Part shown: positions 29,501 to 44,500 of the stretch, in pieces
How positions within the stretch are numbered: position 1 is the stretch's first letter
Layout: each line of letters opens with the position of its first letter
Assembly (NCBI GenBank): GCA_000231825.2
Contig: JH720336.1
Span: forward strand, 643,116-707,115
Length of the DNA stretch: 64,000 nt
From: Tetrahymena elliotti 4EA
Taxonomy: Eukaryota > Ciliophora > Oligohymenophorea > Hymenostomatida > Tetrahymenidae
Direction of reading: 5' to 3'
The notes under the pieces: generated by a model
What the model was told of the DNA's origin: nothing
Seen by the model: only the letters and a program-made list of their open reading frames with translations
Database searches by the model: none
Program-made: the position numbers and the translations under genes

Positions 29501-32500
29501 AAGAATTAGTAAGCTGAGTTTCTCATCTATGAAATACGTAAAGGATTAAGTTTATAAGTTGCAGATGCTCCATCCCAATATCCACAAGGAACAGTATTTT
29601 AATTAAGCATAAATATTTGATTTGTTTCTTCATAAATCCAAATTTGCATAGGAAGTCCTCCAAGAGTTGCAGAAATAGACCCATTATCTTTAATTTAGAA
29701 TTCTTTTGGCATCTTTAAAACAAAATAAGTTCCTGGTACAAAGGATAAAAGAGGATTGTAGAATCCATCAAAGCAACCCCTATAATTATTTGAAAGATCA
29801 TAAAGAGCATCAAAAGAGAAAACCCACTCTGAATAGGCTCCAACAATATTTGGCTTCACATCTATCATTACTGTTTTCCATGCATCATAACTATAGAGTC
29901 CCACACTATTTAAACCATACTAGCTAGAACCAATAATATCAAATTTAGAGCCATCTCCGTTAACTTAGAAAGCTAATACATACATCAGACCTGCATTACC
30001 TAATCCTGGTCCTGGAATATTTAATAAATGAATTTCAACTTAAGTTCCTACAGCTATAGCCTAGAAATTAGAAATTCTTACTGTTGCAGGATAAAATATA
30101 TTTGGAGTGTTTGATTATGATGGGATAATCTGGCAAATAAGCTTTTCATTTTATTTAGGTATAATACCATTATAAGCTTTGCATGCAAAAGGTGTTTAAG
30201 GAGTAGCTGATATTAAATCTTTACTCCAGCCTTGTTAAGATGAAACTAAATAATCTAAAGTATTAAATTGTATATCAATATATCCAATAGGATTCTTCAA
30301 ATTAGGATCTGTTATACCTACAGAAGTGTCATAACCAGCAGGAATACTTCTAGGCGAAACAAACTAAACTATTATACGAGCCTCTTGACCTTATTGATGC
30401 TCTTGAGTAGTAATCTTAAATTTATCATCTACAGGAGATAAAATAGCTGGTTTTGTTGTAGCATCTTTATTTGAATATTCTTAAGTTACTTTTCCATCTT
30501 TATCCTTAGAAGTTATAAATACTTAAAATTAGTCATTACCTGCTGTAGGAGGCATTTTTATACCATTATTATCATTAATAGCATCTATTTTTAAAAGTTA
30601 ATTTTAAATTAATTTTACCAATAACACTATGTTTGAATGACATAAGTTAATTTTTATCCATAAAAAATTTAAATTTCAAAAAAAATTTATTGAAGAAAAG
30701 AAAAAATAAAAATATTTGATTTTCAAAATGGTAAAAAATAGTTTAAAAATTTTTAATTATTTTTTTATCTTAAATTACTTTATGTTGTAAATGTGACTAA
30801 ACCACATGTTGAATCTAGACCATGGAATCTGTTTGTATTAACGAATATCTTTCTATCAGAAGTAATTTAGCAATATTATCCATCTACATCTTAGTGGTAA
30901 ATATGGTCTACTTAGCAAAGATTTGTTCCTCCATTTGGAATATCATAGGCTAGTTAATATAAAATTATAATTTTAAAAAATATTTTCTTAAATTTTACAT
31001 AATGGCATCCATATTTAAATTTGAGTAGATTGCTAATCATCAGTTTGTGGGTGGTAGTTTCTTGGTATGATTCTCATGTTTAATTCTGCATAGTCATTTA
31101 TTCCAGCTTTTCTATCTTCAAAGCTTATTGTATTACGATATACTCTAAATAAGTTAGGGTAAGGAATGTGCTATCCTACCCATGTTCTTCCATTTGCTTA
31201 TAAATTATAATCATGTATTTCAAGATCATTGGTTGCGAAAGTTCTGCATTACCAGTGATTAGTCCAACCTGAATCATATGGATTATGGATGAGGAATTCT
31301 AAAATGATTAAACCTAGGGCTTGTGATGCTTTGTATTTAAAGTTAGTAATTTCAATATTCCAATTTTAGGCTTATTTAGTAATAGTGCATTTAATTTTAT
31401 TTTAAATATCATTGAAATCAATAAGAACTACCCCTAGTTTGACTCTACAATGTCTGATATCTTAAAACTCTGGTGGAGCTTATAAACGTATTGTTCTCAT
31501 CTCATCTGTTTAAGTTGTTTAATATAAACCAACTCTGTATATGACCTCTCTATTTTTAGGATTATCATGAGCTGTAGTTTCTAAAACTACATTACATATT
31601 GTTTAGACAGGCTCTTTAAAACCAGGTGTTCTCATGATAACTGTTCTTTTGTCATTATACACCCAACCCCTTAAACGAGATTTTGCTTTTCCAAAATTAT
31701 AAGTAAAAGGTGGGTTAACCCTAGAAGAAGAAACATCTACTGCATAAAATCTATTTATTGCTGGTATTGGAGTAGGACTTGCAGGTTAAGGAGTAGTGTA
31801 AGTAAAAATATTATTTGAGAAGACTACCCATCTAGATTATTAAACTTACATGCATGCTACTCTTCCATGAGGAATATCAGATGGCAAATAATTGTGTTAA
31901 TAACATCTCTAAGTATAAGTAAGGACATATGGGTAAGAGTATTATACAACAACAGCGCTTCTTAATCTGCTTAAAATCATATTTAAAGGATAAATATTTA
32001 CAGTCATATTTCCTATAGCATTTGTTACAATATCTGTAGTATGACTTACTCTAAATTCATTAGGACTAAAAGGAGCAGGAGGATTTGGTTCTAAAAATTC
32101 TGGAATCAAATAATATCTCCATTGTTAATTAATAGCTAATTTTTGAATAAAAATATTTTAAGAATTACTACCCCATTATTTTTATTCTAAATAAAAGCTA
32201 TATTATCACAAATTTGACAATATAAAAATTGGGTATTATTTATTTTTTCCTTGTCATATTCTAAAGAACTGTTTCATTTCAATTTAGAAAATAATTTTAT
32301 TTGTAAATTTCATTGCTTTAGTATTAAATAAGATTTTATCTTGAATAAAAATATTTTAGGAAAAAAAAAAATTTAATCTAGTTTTTTTTTTCTAAATTTT
32401 ATTTCATTAATTACTTTTTGATATAATTTTTGAGAAATATTAAATTTGATAATTTAGAGTAAAAAAGCTAATAATTTGTTTAATGTTATTATAAAAATGC

Positions 32501-35500
32501 AATTACGATAAAAGGTTCCATCTGATTGCTTTTACTATATGGTTATTCTCATATGAGCAGAAGTTTGATATGGTTTATTTTTATCATATTTTTTAGTTCC
32601 TGAAGTGAAAAGAACTCCATGAGCTAATTAGTTAGGGTTTCTTATTCTACCAAGTCCAATATTAAAAATAGAGCCTGTCGTAATGCTTGGATGATTTTCC
32701 ATAATTATTATGCTTGGTGTAGAAACAGATTATCCAGAAGCAGGGAGGAGAGTACATTGAACAGCTCTATTTGATAATAAAAGATTAAAAAATTTTATAA
32801 TTGTAAAATATATTAGCTTTTATAATAATTTACTGCTAATCAGCTGGTATAAAATAATTAGCACCATTGTACATACCACCACATCCCGTTGGCTGAGCAG
32901 TTGTATATTTGTTACCTGTAACATCTTCATCCCAACTTGGGAATATTTCGTTATGAGTCATAAACTCAAAGATAATACGAGTTCTCTTATTATTTGATAA
33001 CTAACCATTATCAATAGGATTGTTGGCAGATAGAGTAATATTAATGAAATTGTACAAGTAATCTTCAGCATTTTATTATGCTACCACTTATGAAGTATAA
33101 TCAAGAGTGTTATATTCATGACTCATTGCATAAACTCTAAAATTATTAGGGTCAAATTGGCAAGGAGGAATGTTAGCTTCAATCCAAGCAACTTTTAAAT
33201 AATAATTTTATTATTACATTTAAAATTAAAATAAATTTTACCTTCATCATAAATTCCAGTTTATTCATTCATCGTTTAAATTCTTGTCCACTTAATACCT
33301 GAAGGTGCGGCTATCTAAATACCCCAATTTAATACTATTTAATTTGAATAAAAAAATGTTAGCAATTAATTGTTCAATTTTAATTTTACCTAAATTTGAT
33401 CTGACTGTAATGTAAAGGATATAAGGTCTATCAGATTTAAGGTCAGTTTCTTCAGGTACATAGGCATCAATTTATCCTTACAAATTTAAATCACATCTAA
33501 AAGTTTTAACATAATTTATTTTTGGGTTTGTTGTATCAATAAAGTAACAAATGAGTTCTTCTCCAATTCCTAAAGGAAGAATTTATCCAAAAGAATTAAT
33601 TCTTATAAAATCAAATGGATATTTATAGTCTCTTCTAAATTAGAATTTTAGTTAAATAGGACCTCTACTTCCACCACAAACAGGAATAGGCTCTTAATAC
33701 CTTTCTAATAAATTTAGTTTAAGTAAGATTGTAAATAAAATATTTAAATCTGTGTAAGCTAAATCCTCATCAATAATGTGCCTATCTTTAGCCAAAGTTG
33801 AAGGTAATTAAACTCTACTGTTAAAGCCTGATTAATCCCAGTAGATTGTTAGTTAGAATTTTTATCTATTACCTGCAGAACCACTATTTTAAACTTACAA
33901 ATCAAATTTAATCATTCCATCTCTATTAGGATCATATTCTCGAGTAAATCCAAAAATCTGTATACGCATATCCTAAGGAATAATATTGCAAGAAGCATCT
34001 TGCAATCCACTGATTATTCTACAGTAAGTATTGAGGAAAACCCAATCAGTTTCAGTTGGGCTAGAAGGATTTATCTTACCCCAATAAATTGAAATGAATC
34101 CTCCAATAGGTATTTTATTATAAGGCCTAAATGTGAACTTTTAAAAAATAATTAAATACTAAATCAAATAAATTAAAAAATTTTGAATTATTTATGTTAA
34201 TTTACTGTGAGTGTATTTGGCTATGAAATATACAAAACTGTATAAGAGAAAGCTTTTGAATACAAAGGATGAGGGTCTGCATAAGAAATAGTGTTATATT
34301 ATTGAATATTTCTGGTTTCGCCATCTGCAAAAGTATACAACTCATAATCAACGCCATTTGTAATTTAATAGGGCATATTTTTAAAGTTAAAAGTAGTTAT
34401 TGATTTAGCACCAACAAGTAAATCAGTGGTTAATTCTATTTCAAGCCATTTTACTAAAGGATAAATCCAAACTATTACAATAAAGAAGTATTTTAAATTA
34501 AAAGTCATTAATGATCTTTATAACGTGAATGAAAAATCACAAAAAAGAATACATTTCAAATATTAGTAAAAATAATAAATAAGAAGTTTTATAGTATGTA
34601 TTAATATCTATTATTTTCTATTTAAAATATTTCTAATTCTTAAGGATTATAATAAAATTAAAATAGTTCTTGCATTCGTTTATTAAAAATAAAATTGATT
34701 ATCTTTTTAACTTTTATTTAGAAGTAAATTTATTTTTTGTAAAAAAATAATAAATAGTAGTATTTTTTGAAAAAATTTTAATTAAATTTAATACCTTTTC
34801 CTTATGAAGATGTTGTATAAAGTGGACCTCCTGGGTTGTGTGGGTGTTCAATAATCATATCTTAAGTAGTAGTTGTAATTACTATTCTATCTCTAGTTTA
34901 TTTTAGTTATTTTTATGGAATATTGTACTACCATGTTACTGTTAGAGGATCTCCAACTCTATGTCCAGAAGGATATATTAAATTAATTTTAGGATCTACT
35001 GAAGGTGGAGGTAGTGTTGAGTAAAAAATATACTAGTTTAGATATTCTAATATAGTTACAGATCTTTTTTTTGCACTGTCATACTAAATTGCTCTAATAC
35101 TCATTCTAACATATCTATTTTTATTTTTTTAAAAATATTGATTTAATATTTTATTTAAGATTTAAAATTTTAATTGAATTGAATTAAGTTATTTATACCT
35201 TTTGTCTACAGGAGGAAGTTTAATTTTAGGAAAGTAAAACTAAAAGATTGACCATCCATAAATATTTTGCTAAGGTTAAATTGTAATAGATACAGGTGAA
35301 GTTATATCATTACCACCATACTAAACATAACAAAGGAAATTATTAAAGGTACATGAATCACAAATACAATCTATTTATTAACCATCTTTAATAAATCTAC
35401 TTTCTAAATTAAAAGGTATCAAATTCTCTTGTATTTCATTACTTGTTTCTAAGTTAATAACTATACGTCCCCAATTAGGTTCTGTTTATAATGCGCTGTT

Positions 35501-38500
35501 TAGTCCTATGGAAGGATGAAATTAAAATCTAGCTTTGAGAATTGTTTCCTTATCTTTAGTTGTAGTATATGAGCATAAATATGCAGGATTATCATAATAA
35601 AAAGCCTTATTTACAAATTACCAATTCTTTTTAATTGGAGTTTATGTTGCTCCATGTTTTTCAAAAACAACAACATCTTTAAAGATAGAATTATTATCTA
35701 AAAAGTCAATGTTTGAAGGTAATAAAGTAAAATCCCTATTAATATTTGTATACTTAGGGTCTCTCCAAGATTAAATTATAATATGAAGATCAACTTTTAA
35801 TGTATTAATAAATATATTTAAAACAAAAAATTCCCAATTAAATTCTATATAATTAATTACTTCCTGATGAGACATCTGTATTAGCTGGAGCATACACAAC
35901 TATTTGATTGGTTGAAATATCTTAGTAGCAGTAATAAGATGCATAATCGTTAATCCAGCAGGCTAACTCTTTAACACCACTTTACAGTGAAACCATTTTG
36001 TTAATATATGTAGTTGTATTTATCACAATAGAATCTGTCTATTTCACTAAATTTGATCCTAAATTTACAGTGAATCTCAAAGGACATGTCTCATCTTTCT
36101 AGCAAAATTTGATTGGAGAAAATGGCTAAAGTAATCTTACTTAGAGCTCTGCTTCATTTACTATATTAACTCCATTTATTAATTCTCTATGTTGTTTTAA
36201 AGACTTAGTATTATCTGTGAATAAATCAACTATAAATTAGCCAGTTACACCAGCAGCAGGAGGGTTGTTTATGTAAAAGAAGATTTAAAAAGTATTTACA
36301 CTAGTTAAGTTTTCTTAAAGCTCTATTATCAAGCTATTATTAGGAACATCTGCAGTACAAATTGATTTAATTGTTGCTTTATTAGAGAATTGTTAAAGCC
36401 TGCAAGTTGAAGTTAAAAGAATAGAATACTAAGTTGGAAGCTTCACAACAATCACATTGCCAATATATTAATCTTATTATAAATCATACTTAATTTGGTA
36501 GAGAGTATTTGGATATGAAATTTTAAGATTTGAAGCAGCTATTGATGCAATATCTATAAATTTTCCACCAGGAGTTAAATTAACAGATGAAGTTAAGCTA
36601 AATACTTATCTAATTTTTCTATTTCTAATTTCAGTGACCTTATATTTATAGCTAAAAGTACCTTTATTTTATAAATTAAAAAATTATAAGTTTATTATAA
36701 AAAGATGTAAAAATGGGTTAATTGAAAAATAAAATTACCAATAATAGCTGGAGTTTTAATTTATAAAACGTTCATTGAATAAGGTGTAGATGCTGTAGCT
36801 GTAAATGAAAAGAATGCAGATTTTTTAGTCTAGAAATCTGTTTAGGTATTAACAACATTTGTAAGAGGAGAATATTAATAGTCTTCAAATTCAAATTTCA
36901 AGGAAGATTGACTATTAATAGTCATTTACTTTAATAGAGATAAGCTACTTATTGAAATACTTATGACCGAAGAAGCCTAAGATGGTGAAAATGTAGGAGT
37001 TGGCAGGACAGAGTTAGCTGGACTATTTGCTAATGTAAAAACTGCATAAGGTAAATAAAGGACGTTTCCAAGTCTTCCATCAATGTATCCTGATTTAACT
37101 CTAAGATAAGTAAACTAATTTAGCAAAGAAGGATTTACTAAAGTTGCAATGTTAATATTAATAGAGCTTTATGATGTTTAAATAATTCTAATTTTTGATG
37201 GATTTTGTAAAGCATCTTATCCATAGAATAGTCGATATTTAACATTTATTCCAAGGTTATTTGACTTATCTTCACAAGGGAATGAAAAACCATTATTAAC
37301 AGATGTTACTCCTAGATCTCTACTAAAATATGTTATGGAAGAAGCACCTTAATCAATAGAAAGTGGGAATTCAATATCAAAGAAATCGTATCCAGAACTT
37401 AGTGAGAATTTGATGTTATAAAGAGTGGAAGCCCCTACAGTACCATCAAAATTTCTGAAATATGTATTCTTAGCAGCTTGAGAGAATATTTCCATTTGGA
37501 TTGAATCTGTTGAATAAGTTGCTGGTAGTGATGTTTCTTAAACATTTTTTTTCTCAGTTTTATCAACTAAAAAGTAATAAATCATAGCTGTTGATGGTAG
37601 TTACCATTATTGTCTAGTGTCTCCTATTTTTATAACAGAAATATCAAACATATCACTTGTATTAAAGCTAAATTCTTAAATGATTAAGAATATATCTGAA
37701 TATTTCTGTAAATGGCATTTTCTTGAACGGTAATTTTAATTTGATTAGAAAGCTTTTTTTATGTTACATTTAAATCTAATTTGATTGTTCATTAATGCTG
37801 AGAGGGATGCTTACATTTATTGTGGGAAAGTAATATATAACTACTCTAAAGTAGGATTAAAGCTTGCTTAGAATTTTATACGAAACTAAATAGATTAAAA
37901 GTCTCCTCCTATAGTATGATAATCAATAAAATTTAAAGATTTTAAAGGAGAAATAGTATTTAAAGTGATAAATGGATTAGATAATATGTTAGCAGGTGAA
38001 TTAATCTAGTCAACGACATCAAATGTTCTATCTATACTTTTTACTGAAAGAATTTGGTTAGGAGTGCTACCTCCTTTAAAGTATATTCTTAGTTAAGTTT
38101 ATCCTGGTAAAAAGGTGTCGAAATCTAAATTTGATAAAAAAATTAAATTTGTATTTTCTAAATTTTGTTAGATTATTTTTTACCTGAAATTATAAGTGTA
38201 TCAGTTTTAACATTAAACTTAGGCAAATTTGAGAAACTTTGATAATTTATTATCACTACATTAAATATTAGACTTGCAATATTTATATCAAACTTGATTG
38301 CTACATATCCTGGGGATATTACCTTATTTTAAGTAGTAAAATCAAATATAATAACTTCATTATCTGCTTTTTAGAGCTTTTGTATAGTGATTGTATTTCC
38401 TATAGGAGTGTAAGGATTAACAGACTAAGTTACAGATCTACTCTCAATTATTTATTAATTGCATTAAGTATTAATATTATTTACTTTAGGTAAAGGTTAC

Positions 38501-41500
38501 TGTTCAAAAAATATACTGAATTCATAAGTTCCAACTACCATTTGATAAAAATCTATTTTGTATTTATAATTAATAAATTAGTTTTAATTTAATTTTATTA
38601 GATCCCTTTAAAATTTACTAATATTAATTTTTATTTATATTTGGGAAAATCTAAAATTATTTTATCAAACAAAATTTTATGTAACTTATTATTCCTCCCT
38701 CCTAAAAAAATAAGATTGAGATTTAATGTTAAGAGTTAAAGTTTTTAGAGAGTAAAGGGGTTTAAAAAAAATAGAAAATATAAATTTATTGCATTCAAAA
38801 AAATCTAAAATACAATGTAAAATATTTTACCTTTTATGATTACTTTAGAACCAACTAAAGAGATTGTAGGTTGGTTAACGAAATTAGAAAGAGTTGGAGC
38901 TGTAATAGAGTAATAAAATCCAGTTAGAGTAGGTGTTGAATCAAGCTATAACTCTACATATCCTAATGCAGGAACAATAAAGCTTGTAGTAAATTTAACT
39001 TATATTTCATGGTCTGACTTTTATAAACTAGAAATGCTTGAGAATGTAGATGGAGTTGCAAATTAAGAGAATTAAATTTTTGTATATTAGAAAACATTTT
39101 TTGTAGTTGAACTTTGGTAGCCAATAATATTGTAAGCAATTGCTGTTGTCTGTATACTAGTAGTTGGTAGAGGGTAGTTGACAAGTTACAAGTCAAATAT
39201 ACCCCCAGTAATATCTGAAGCTAATGTACAAATTACAACATAATCATTTTAATTAATTTTGCAAACAGAGGAAGAAGATAAAATAGATGCAGAAGGATTA
39301 AATGGTAAGGAATTCATAGGAAGAATATCACTAGTAAAAACAATAACAGTTCCACTCACAAATAGAGGATTATTTAAAGTGAATTTGAGCGTTTTGGAGG
39401 ATTAAAACAATCCAGTATCTGACAGAGTTACTAAATTGTTAGAGATTGTCAACGCTGATTTAGCAATTGGGACTGTAGGTAAAGTATTAAAATATGTGAC
39501 TTACTAAGTGACTATATCTATTGCACCAAAATCAACGCTAATTTATGTTTTACTTATGTATTCTTATATATTATAAATAGTTATAGTTAAAGGAGTAGAT
39601 GGAGTAGAATCAGGAGCTTGGTAAATATAAATAACAGGGTTAGAATTAATATATCCATAGGTTGAACTAGGTTGAAGTTAACAGTAGACTGGCTCAGTAT
39701 CACTTTCACAAGGTAAGTTTAAGCCTTATCTTAAAGGAATAACTGAAATTGAATTTTTCAAAGAAACAAAATAAACTGTGTTAGATTTATAGATTGTAGT
39801 TGAGGGAGTAGCTGTTATTTTAATACCAATAGGATGTTCGTTGGAACTATGAGTTGGAAGACTTAGTGAAGCAGTTGTAAATGTTTTAGTGCTAATTGTA
39901 GGGATTGTAGATTCATAAATAAAAGTGTAAGCAAATCCTATAACAACATAAGTTATTATTTTTTAACCTGCTATTTAAGTTTTAGGATTCTTCACTAATG
40001 TAATTTCTATGTTATTTAATATACCTGAATTCCAGCTTGAATCTAATCTGATAATTAAAATATTTCCAATTAATACTATTTAAGAAGAAGGATAAATTAT
40101 TCCTATTTTTACTTTAGCATCACTTAAATCATAACCGAGTGGGAATTTTACAATAACTCTGTCATTATATGCACTGAATTAATTTGTTGTGTCACCAATT
40201 TTTACATTTTAAATTATATATTAATCTTAATTAACAGATAAAGAAACTGTTTAAGGAGTTGGATCTGCTTAAATAAAAGGTGTTAAATATCCATCAAATA
40301 CAACAGCTTCTAGAATTTTCCCTGTATTATCTTAAGTGTAGAGTTCTATTGGAATTTATCCTGTTCCTCCACTACTTGAAGGTAAAAGAATATCATTAAT
40401 AAGAAGTGTGGCCTATCCATTAAGAGAATTAGTTAATTTAAATGATACTGAAACCTTACTAAAATCAGAATCAATAGTACATCCACTGAATTTAGATGTT
40501 GATTAAATATATGTACAGTCGACTTTAGAACCTGGATTTAATCCTGATTTACCTAAATACATGTCGAAAATTGAAACAGAACGATCTTCAGAAGTCATTG
40601 GAAATGAAACAACAATTCTACCGTTAGCAGGAACATTCACTGTTGTGGCAAAGTTTACAATCAAATCTACTAATTTATTGGCATTTTCATAAGTTACTTC
40701 AAGTTTTGCTAAACTAGGGAAATTCTCTTATGGATAAATTGTAAAGAAAGTTGAAGTATATTAAGTGGGAGAAGAGCTATGTGAGACTTAAAAGTAAGTT
40801 AATCCACTCTTAGTGTACAATAATCCCTATTATCCTCCGTTTTATACAGTTATGAAAACAGTATATCTAATTTTATTGATAAATAATTAAAACATTTTTG
40901 AATTAATCAAAATTTTTTTGAAAAGATTTCAAAAAAAAAAACTTGCTTTTAAATATTTCATAAAATAACTTTCTTTTCTTTAACATATTACTTTATGTAA
41001 ATTTATGAAATACCTTTACTTTTTTTTTGTGATTTTGTAAAGATAAATTAGTTAAAATAAAATTCTAAATAATATGAGATTAGTAAAATTAATTAATCTA
41101 TTAACGATTTTGTTGGAATTAAAAAAAATATTTAGATTTATAAAATATTAATATTAGAATTTAAAACATTAAATGATATTTACTTTGTTGCTGAAGCAAT
41201 AGGATTTTCTACAGGTCCATATATTTAGATTATGAGGGGAGATGCCTATGTGACTATGCATTAAGAAGCTTCAAAATTGTTAAAACCACACTATAGAATG
41301 GTTTAACCAGATGCAGTGACATCGCTGTTTGGGAAAACTAAAGTTAAGAAATCATTTTCAGTTAAAGTAACTCCACTGATGGTGAATCTAAAATCTCCAT
41401 ATGATCCTTTTCTAATAAAAGTATTATACTCAGATAAGTATTTTGCAGTGCTAAAAGGAGTGTAATCCCATATTTTAGGACCATTTGCTGAGAATTATGT

Positions 41501-44500
41501 AAGCAACAATTATCTTGATGAATCTTAATAGATATCAGCATTAAATACTGGAGATGCAACTAAAGAATTAGGATTAGTAATCCAAGCTTCTACTTAAATA
41601 GTTGTTCCAGAAGGAATTTTATCATAACCGCTGATTGTGTAAGCATTAATTGCAGGAGTTAAAGTACAGCTTATATAATCATTTGAATAAACAAAAGGAT
41701 ATGCTAGATGATCTTAACAATAAGGTTCTGGAACAAAACCAGTAGGTAATTTTATATCTATAAGACCTTTATCTTTTTCCAATTAAATTGGTAATTTCAT
41801 TTTAAATGTATATCTCATCATTTTATTTTTAGGAACCTATTTTCATATTTTTTTTAAATTTTAAAATATTTATGAATTTCAAGTATTAATTAAAAACTTA
41901 ATAAAAATAATTTAATTTAGAGAAAATTTACCTTATCTTTATTAGGATAATCAGGCACATCAATAACAAAATCACCAGGTGATGGAGAGATAGCAGTAAC
42001 TTTGTCTAATGGTTAAAAGTACTATTTATTTATGATGACTCTATTTTTAACTGTGTAACCAATCAAGTGAACAGTTGTGCTTGAGATTTTAACATTTTCA
42101 ATACCCTATATTTTCATGGTGACTGTAGCTCCTTTAGCTACATTTGAATTAAATTTCCATACAACCCAATTCCAACCTCTAAGGAGCTTACAAAAAGAAA
42201 CTGAGCATGTAACAGCAATAGGTTATTTATTGAATGCATATTATGGGAACTCAATAATAAAGTAATCATAGTATTCATTTCCTCCATTCATAATATCTTT
42301 AGTATCCCAAGTTACTTCATAAATAATATTTGATTCATTTGGCCCTGCACCAGTACCTCCCATTACTACTTTAGGATATTTTTAAGAGCCAGGAACTAAA
42401 GTAGGATCAGAATTAAATGATATCACTTCAGGTCTAAATATTATCAATAAAACAATAATATGAAAAATTATTTATCATGATTTAATATGTTTACGTAGAA
42501 ATATATTTGAAAGAGAAATCATAATTAATTTATGAGCTAACTAAAGTTGTTGATGAATAACCTTCAAGTATCATGAAAACATGTCTGTCATCTGTTTGAA
42601 TGTTAGGGTTGGTAACTTCATCTATCTGAATTGAATAAGTTGTACCAGCATTAAATGAAATTCCTGTTATTTATATCTAAGCATGAGTCTTTGTCGCTTT
42701 CACTCCCCTTACTAATTTACAAGATAAGCTACTTGAAGCCCCGCTAGGATACATATGGTATTAACAATTTATATCATTAACACCAGGCCCTTTTAAGTTT
42801 TCTAATCCTAGATCCTCATCATATAAATCGTATCCTTCTTAATCTGTTACTGGTACATATAAAATAAGTTTATCAGAAAAGACTTTTGGTTAAACAACTA
42901 ATTCTATAACAGTTTTCTCTTTTGGGTTGTTAATTAATGTTGTAGGCTCAAATATTGTGAAATAGTTTTTATGAGGGATGTAAATTGTCCTTATTGCTGT
43001 AGCTATAGTAGCGCCTGGGAAAGTAATCAAAAAGTCATAGAATCCAGATTAAATGGGCATAATTATACCATTTTTTCCATAGTAATTATCTAAACTGCTA
43101 ATCACTATCATTAATTTAGTATTGGCTGGAATAGGTCCGCCAGCTGCTGCCAAGTATGGATCTATATACAATTAATCAGGAGTCTCAATTGTAACTAAAT
43201 TACTCTTTAATAAAAAAATAATTATAAAAATATTTAAAAATGAGCAACATTTACTGCATCAACTTTACAAGTTTTAGATGGAAGCTAGTTGTTATAATAT
43301 ATACTTAAATCAAAATAACAATACAGTTAAGAATCTGCTTATTTTTTAAAATCAGGTGGCATTTTTATAGTGATAAAAGAACCTGCTGCTAGGCTTGTAG
43401 GAGTTGTAATTAAAAATTCTAAAGGGCCAACATCTTCTGTATATAGCTTATTTCTAGTTTGTAGTAATTTTTCCCACTATTTAATTACAACTGGTGGTTA
43501 CAGGGTAGGAGAATTAGTTTATCCTGTAGCAACTAGGTAGTTTAAAGGGACTTACTTTAAATACCATTATTTAATTTCCCAAGGACTTGGATTAGATATC
43601 ATAGGATTTTTCAATCTAAAGTTAACAACTAAGGTAGTTCCATTTCTTTTCTAGAATCCATTTACAACATCTGTATAATCTAATTTAAAAGGTCCAAAAG
43701 AGTGAACTAAAAGATAACTAGGAGGACCAGCAAAATAGTCGCACTTGAATTAATAACCATAAGGGTCAAAATGAGATGATTATAAAATAGCATTTCTACA
43801 AATATTTTCTTTGTTTAAACCTGAAAATTCTGGTGGTACAATAATTTATATACACCCTCCATTTGGAATGTCTCTTAAAACATCATAACGAATTGTGTAT
43901 TCTGATATTTCCCCTTATACTGTTGATGAAGCAGTAACTTCCATATTTGGATTAGGTATAGTTAAAGGAGTGAGTGTTTGGACAAAGTTTCCTAATTTAA
44001 ACTAAGAAATAATACGAGATCTCCAATAAGTAAAACCATAAATTTCTTATGGAGTTTAAGTAAGTGCTGCATAAGGAGGAGTATTCATATTTATATATCC
44101 TAGTTTAGTTTGAAAAAAGAATATTTAACCATTTTCATCAGTTAATTTTAAAAAATTAAAAATTAAATATTTTTTTTTTACAAATGAATAAAATTTGGAT
44201 TAAAAATAAAATGATATTTTTCATATTTTATTGGCAATATTTTTTAATAAAATATATTTTTCCAATATTTTTTTTAAAATATTTGTTTATTCAAAATAAA
44301 ATTTGCTTCGAAATAAAAAAATCATTTTTTATTTTTGTAAACTAAGAAGTTATTATTATTCATATTAAACTTGATCTAATAATACTTTATTGCAAAATGA
44401 ATTAAGGATAATATTTTTTTTAGAAAAATAAAATAAATTTAAAATATTTAAATTACCTGAGACCATAGTACCTGAGCTAACAGATCCTGTTATGTGGATA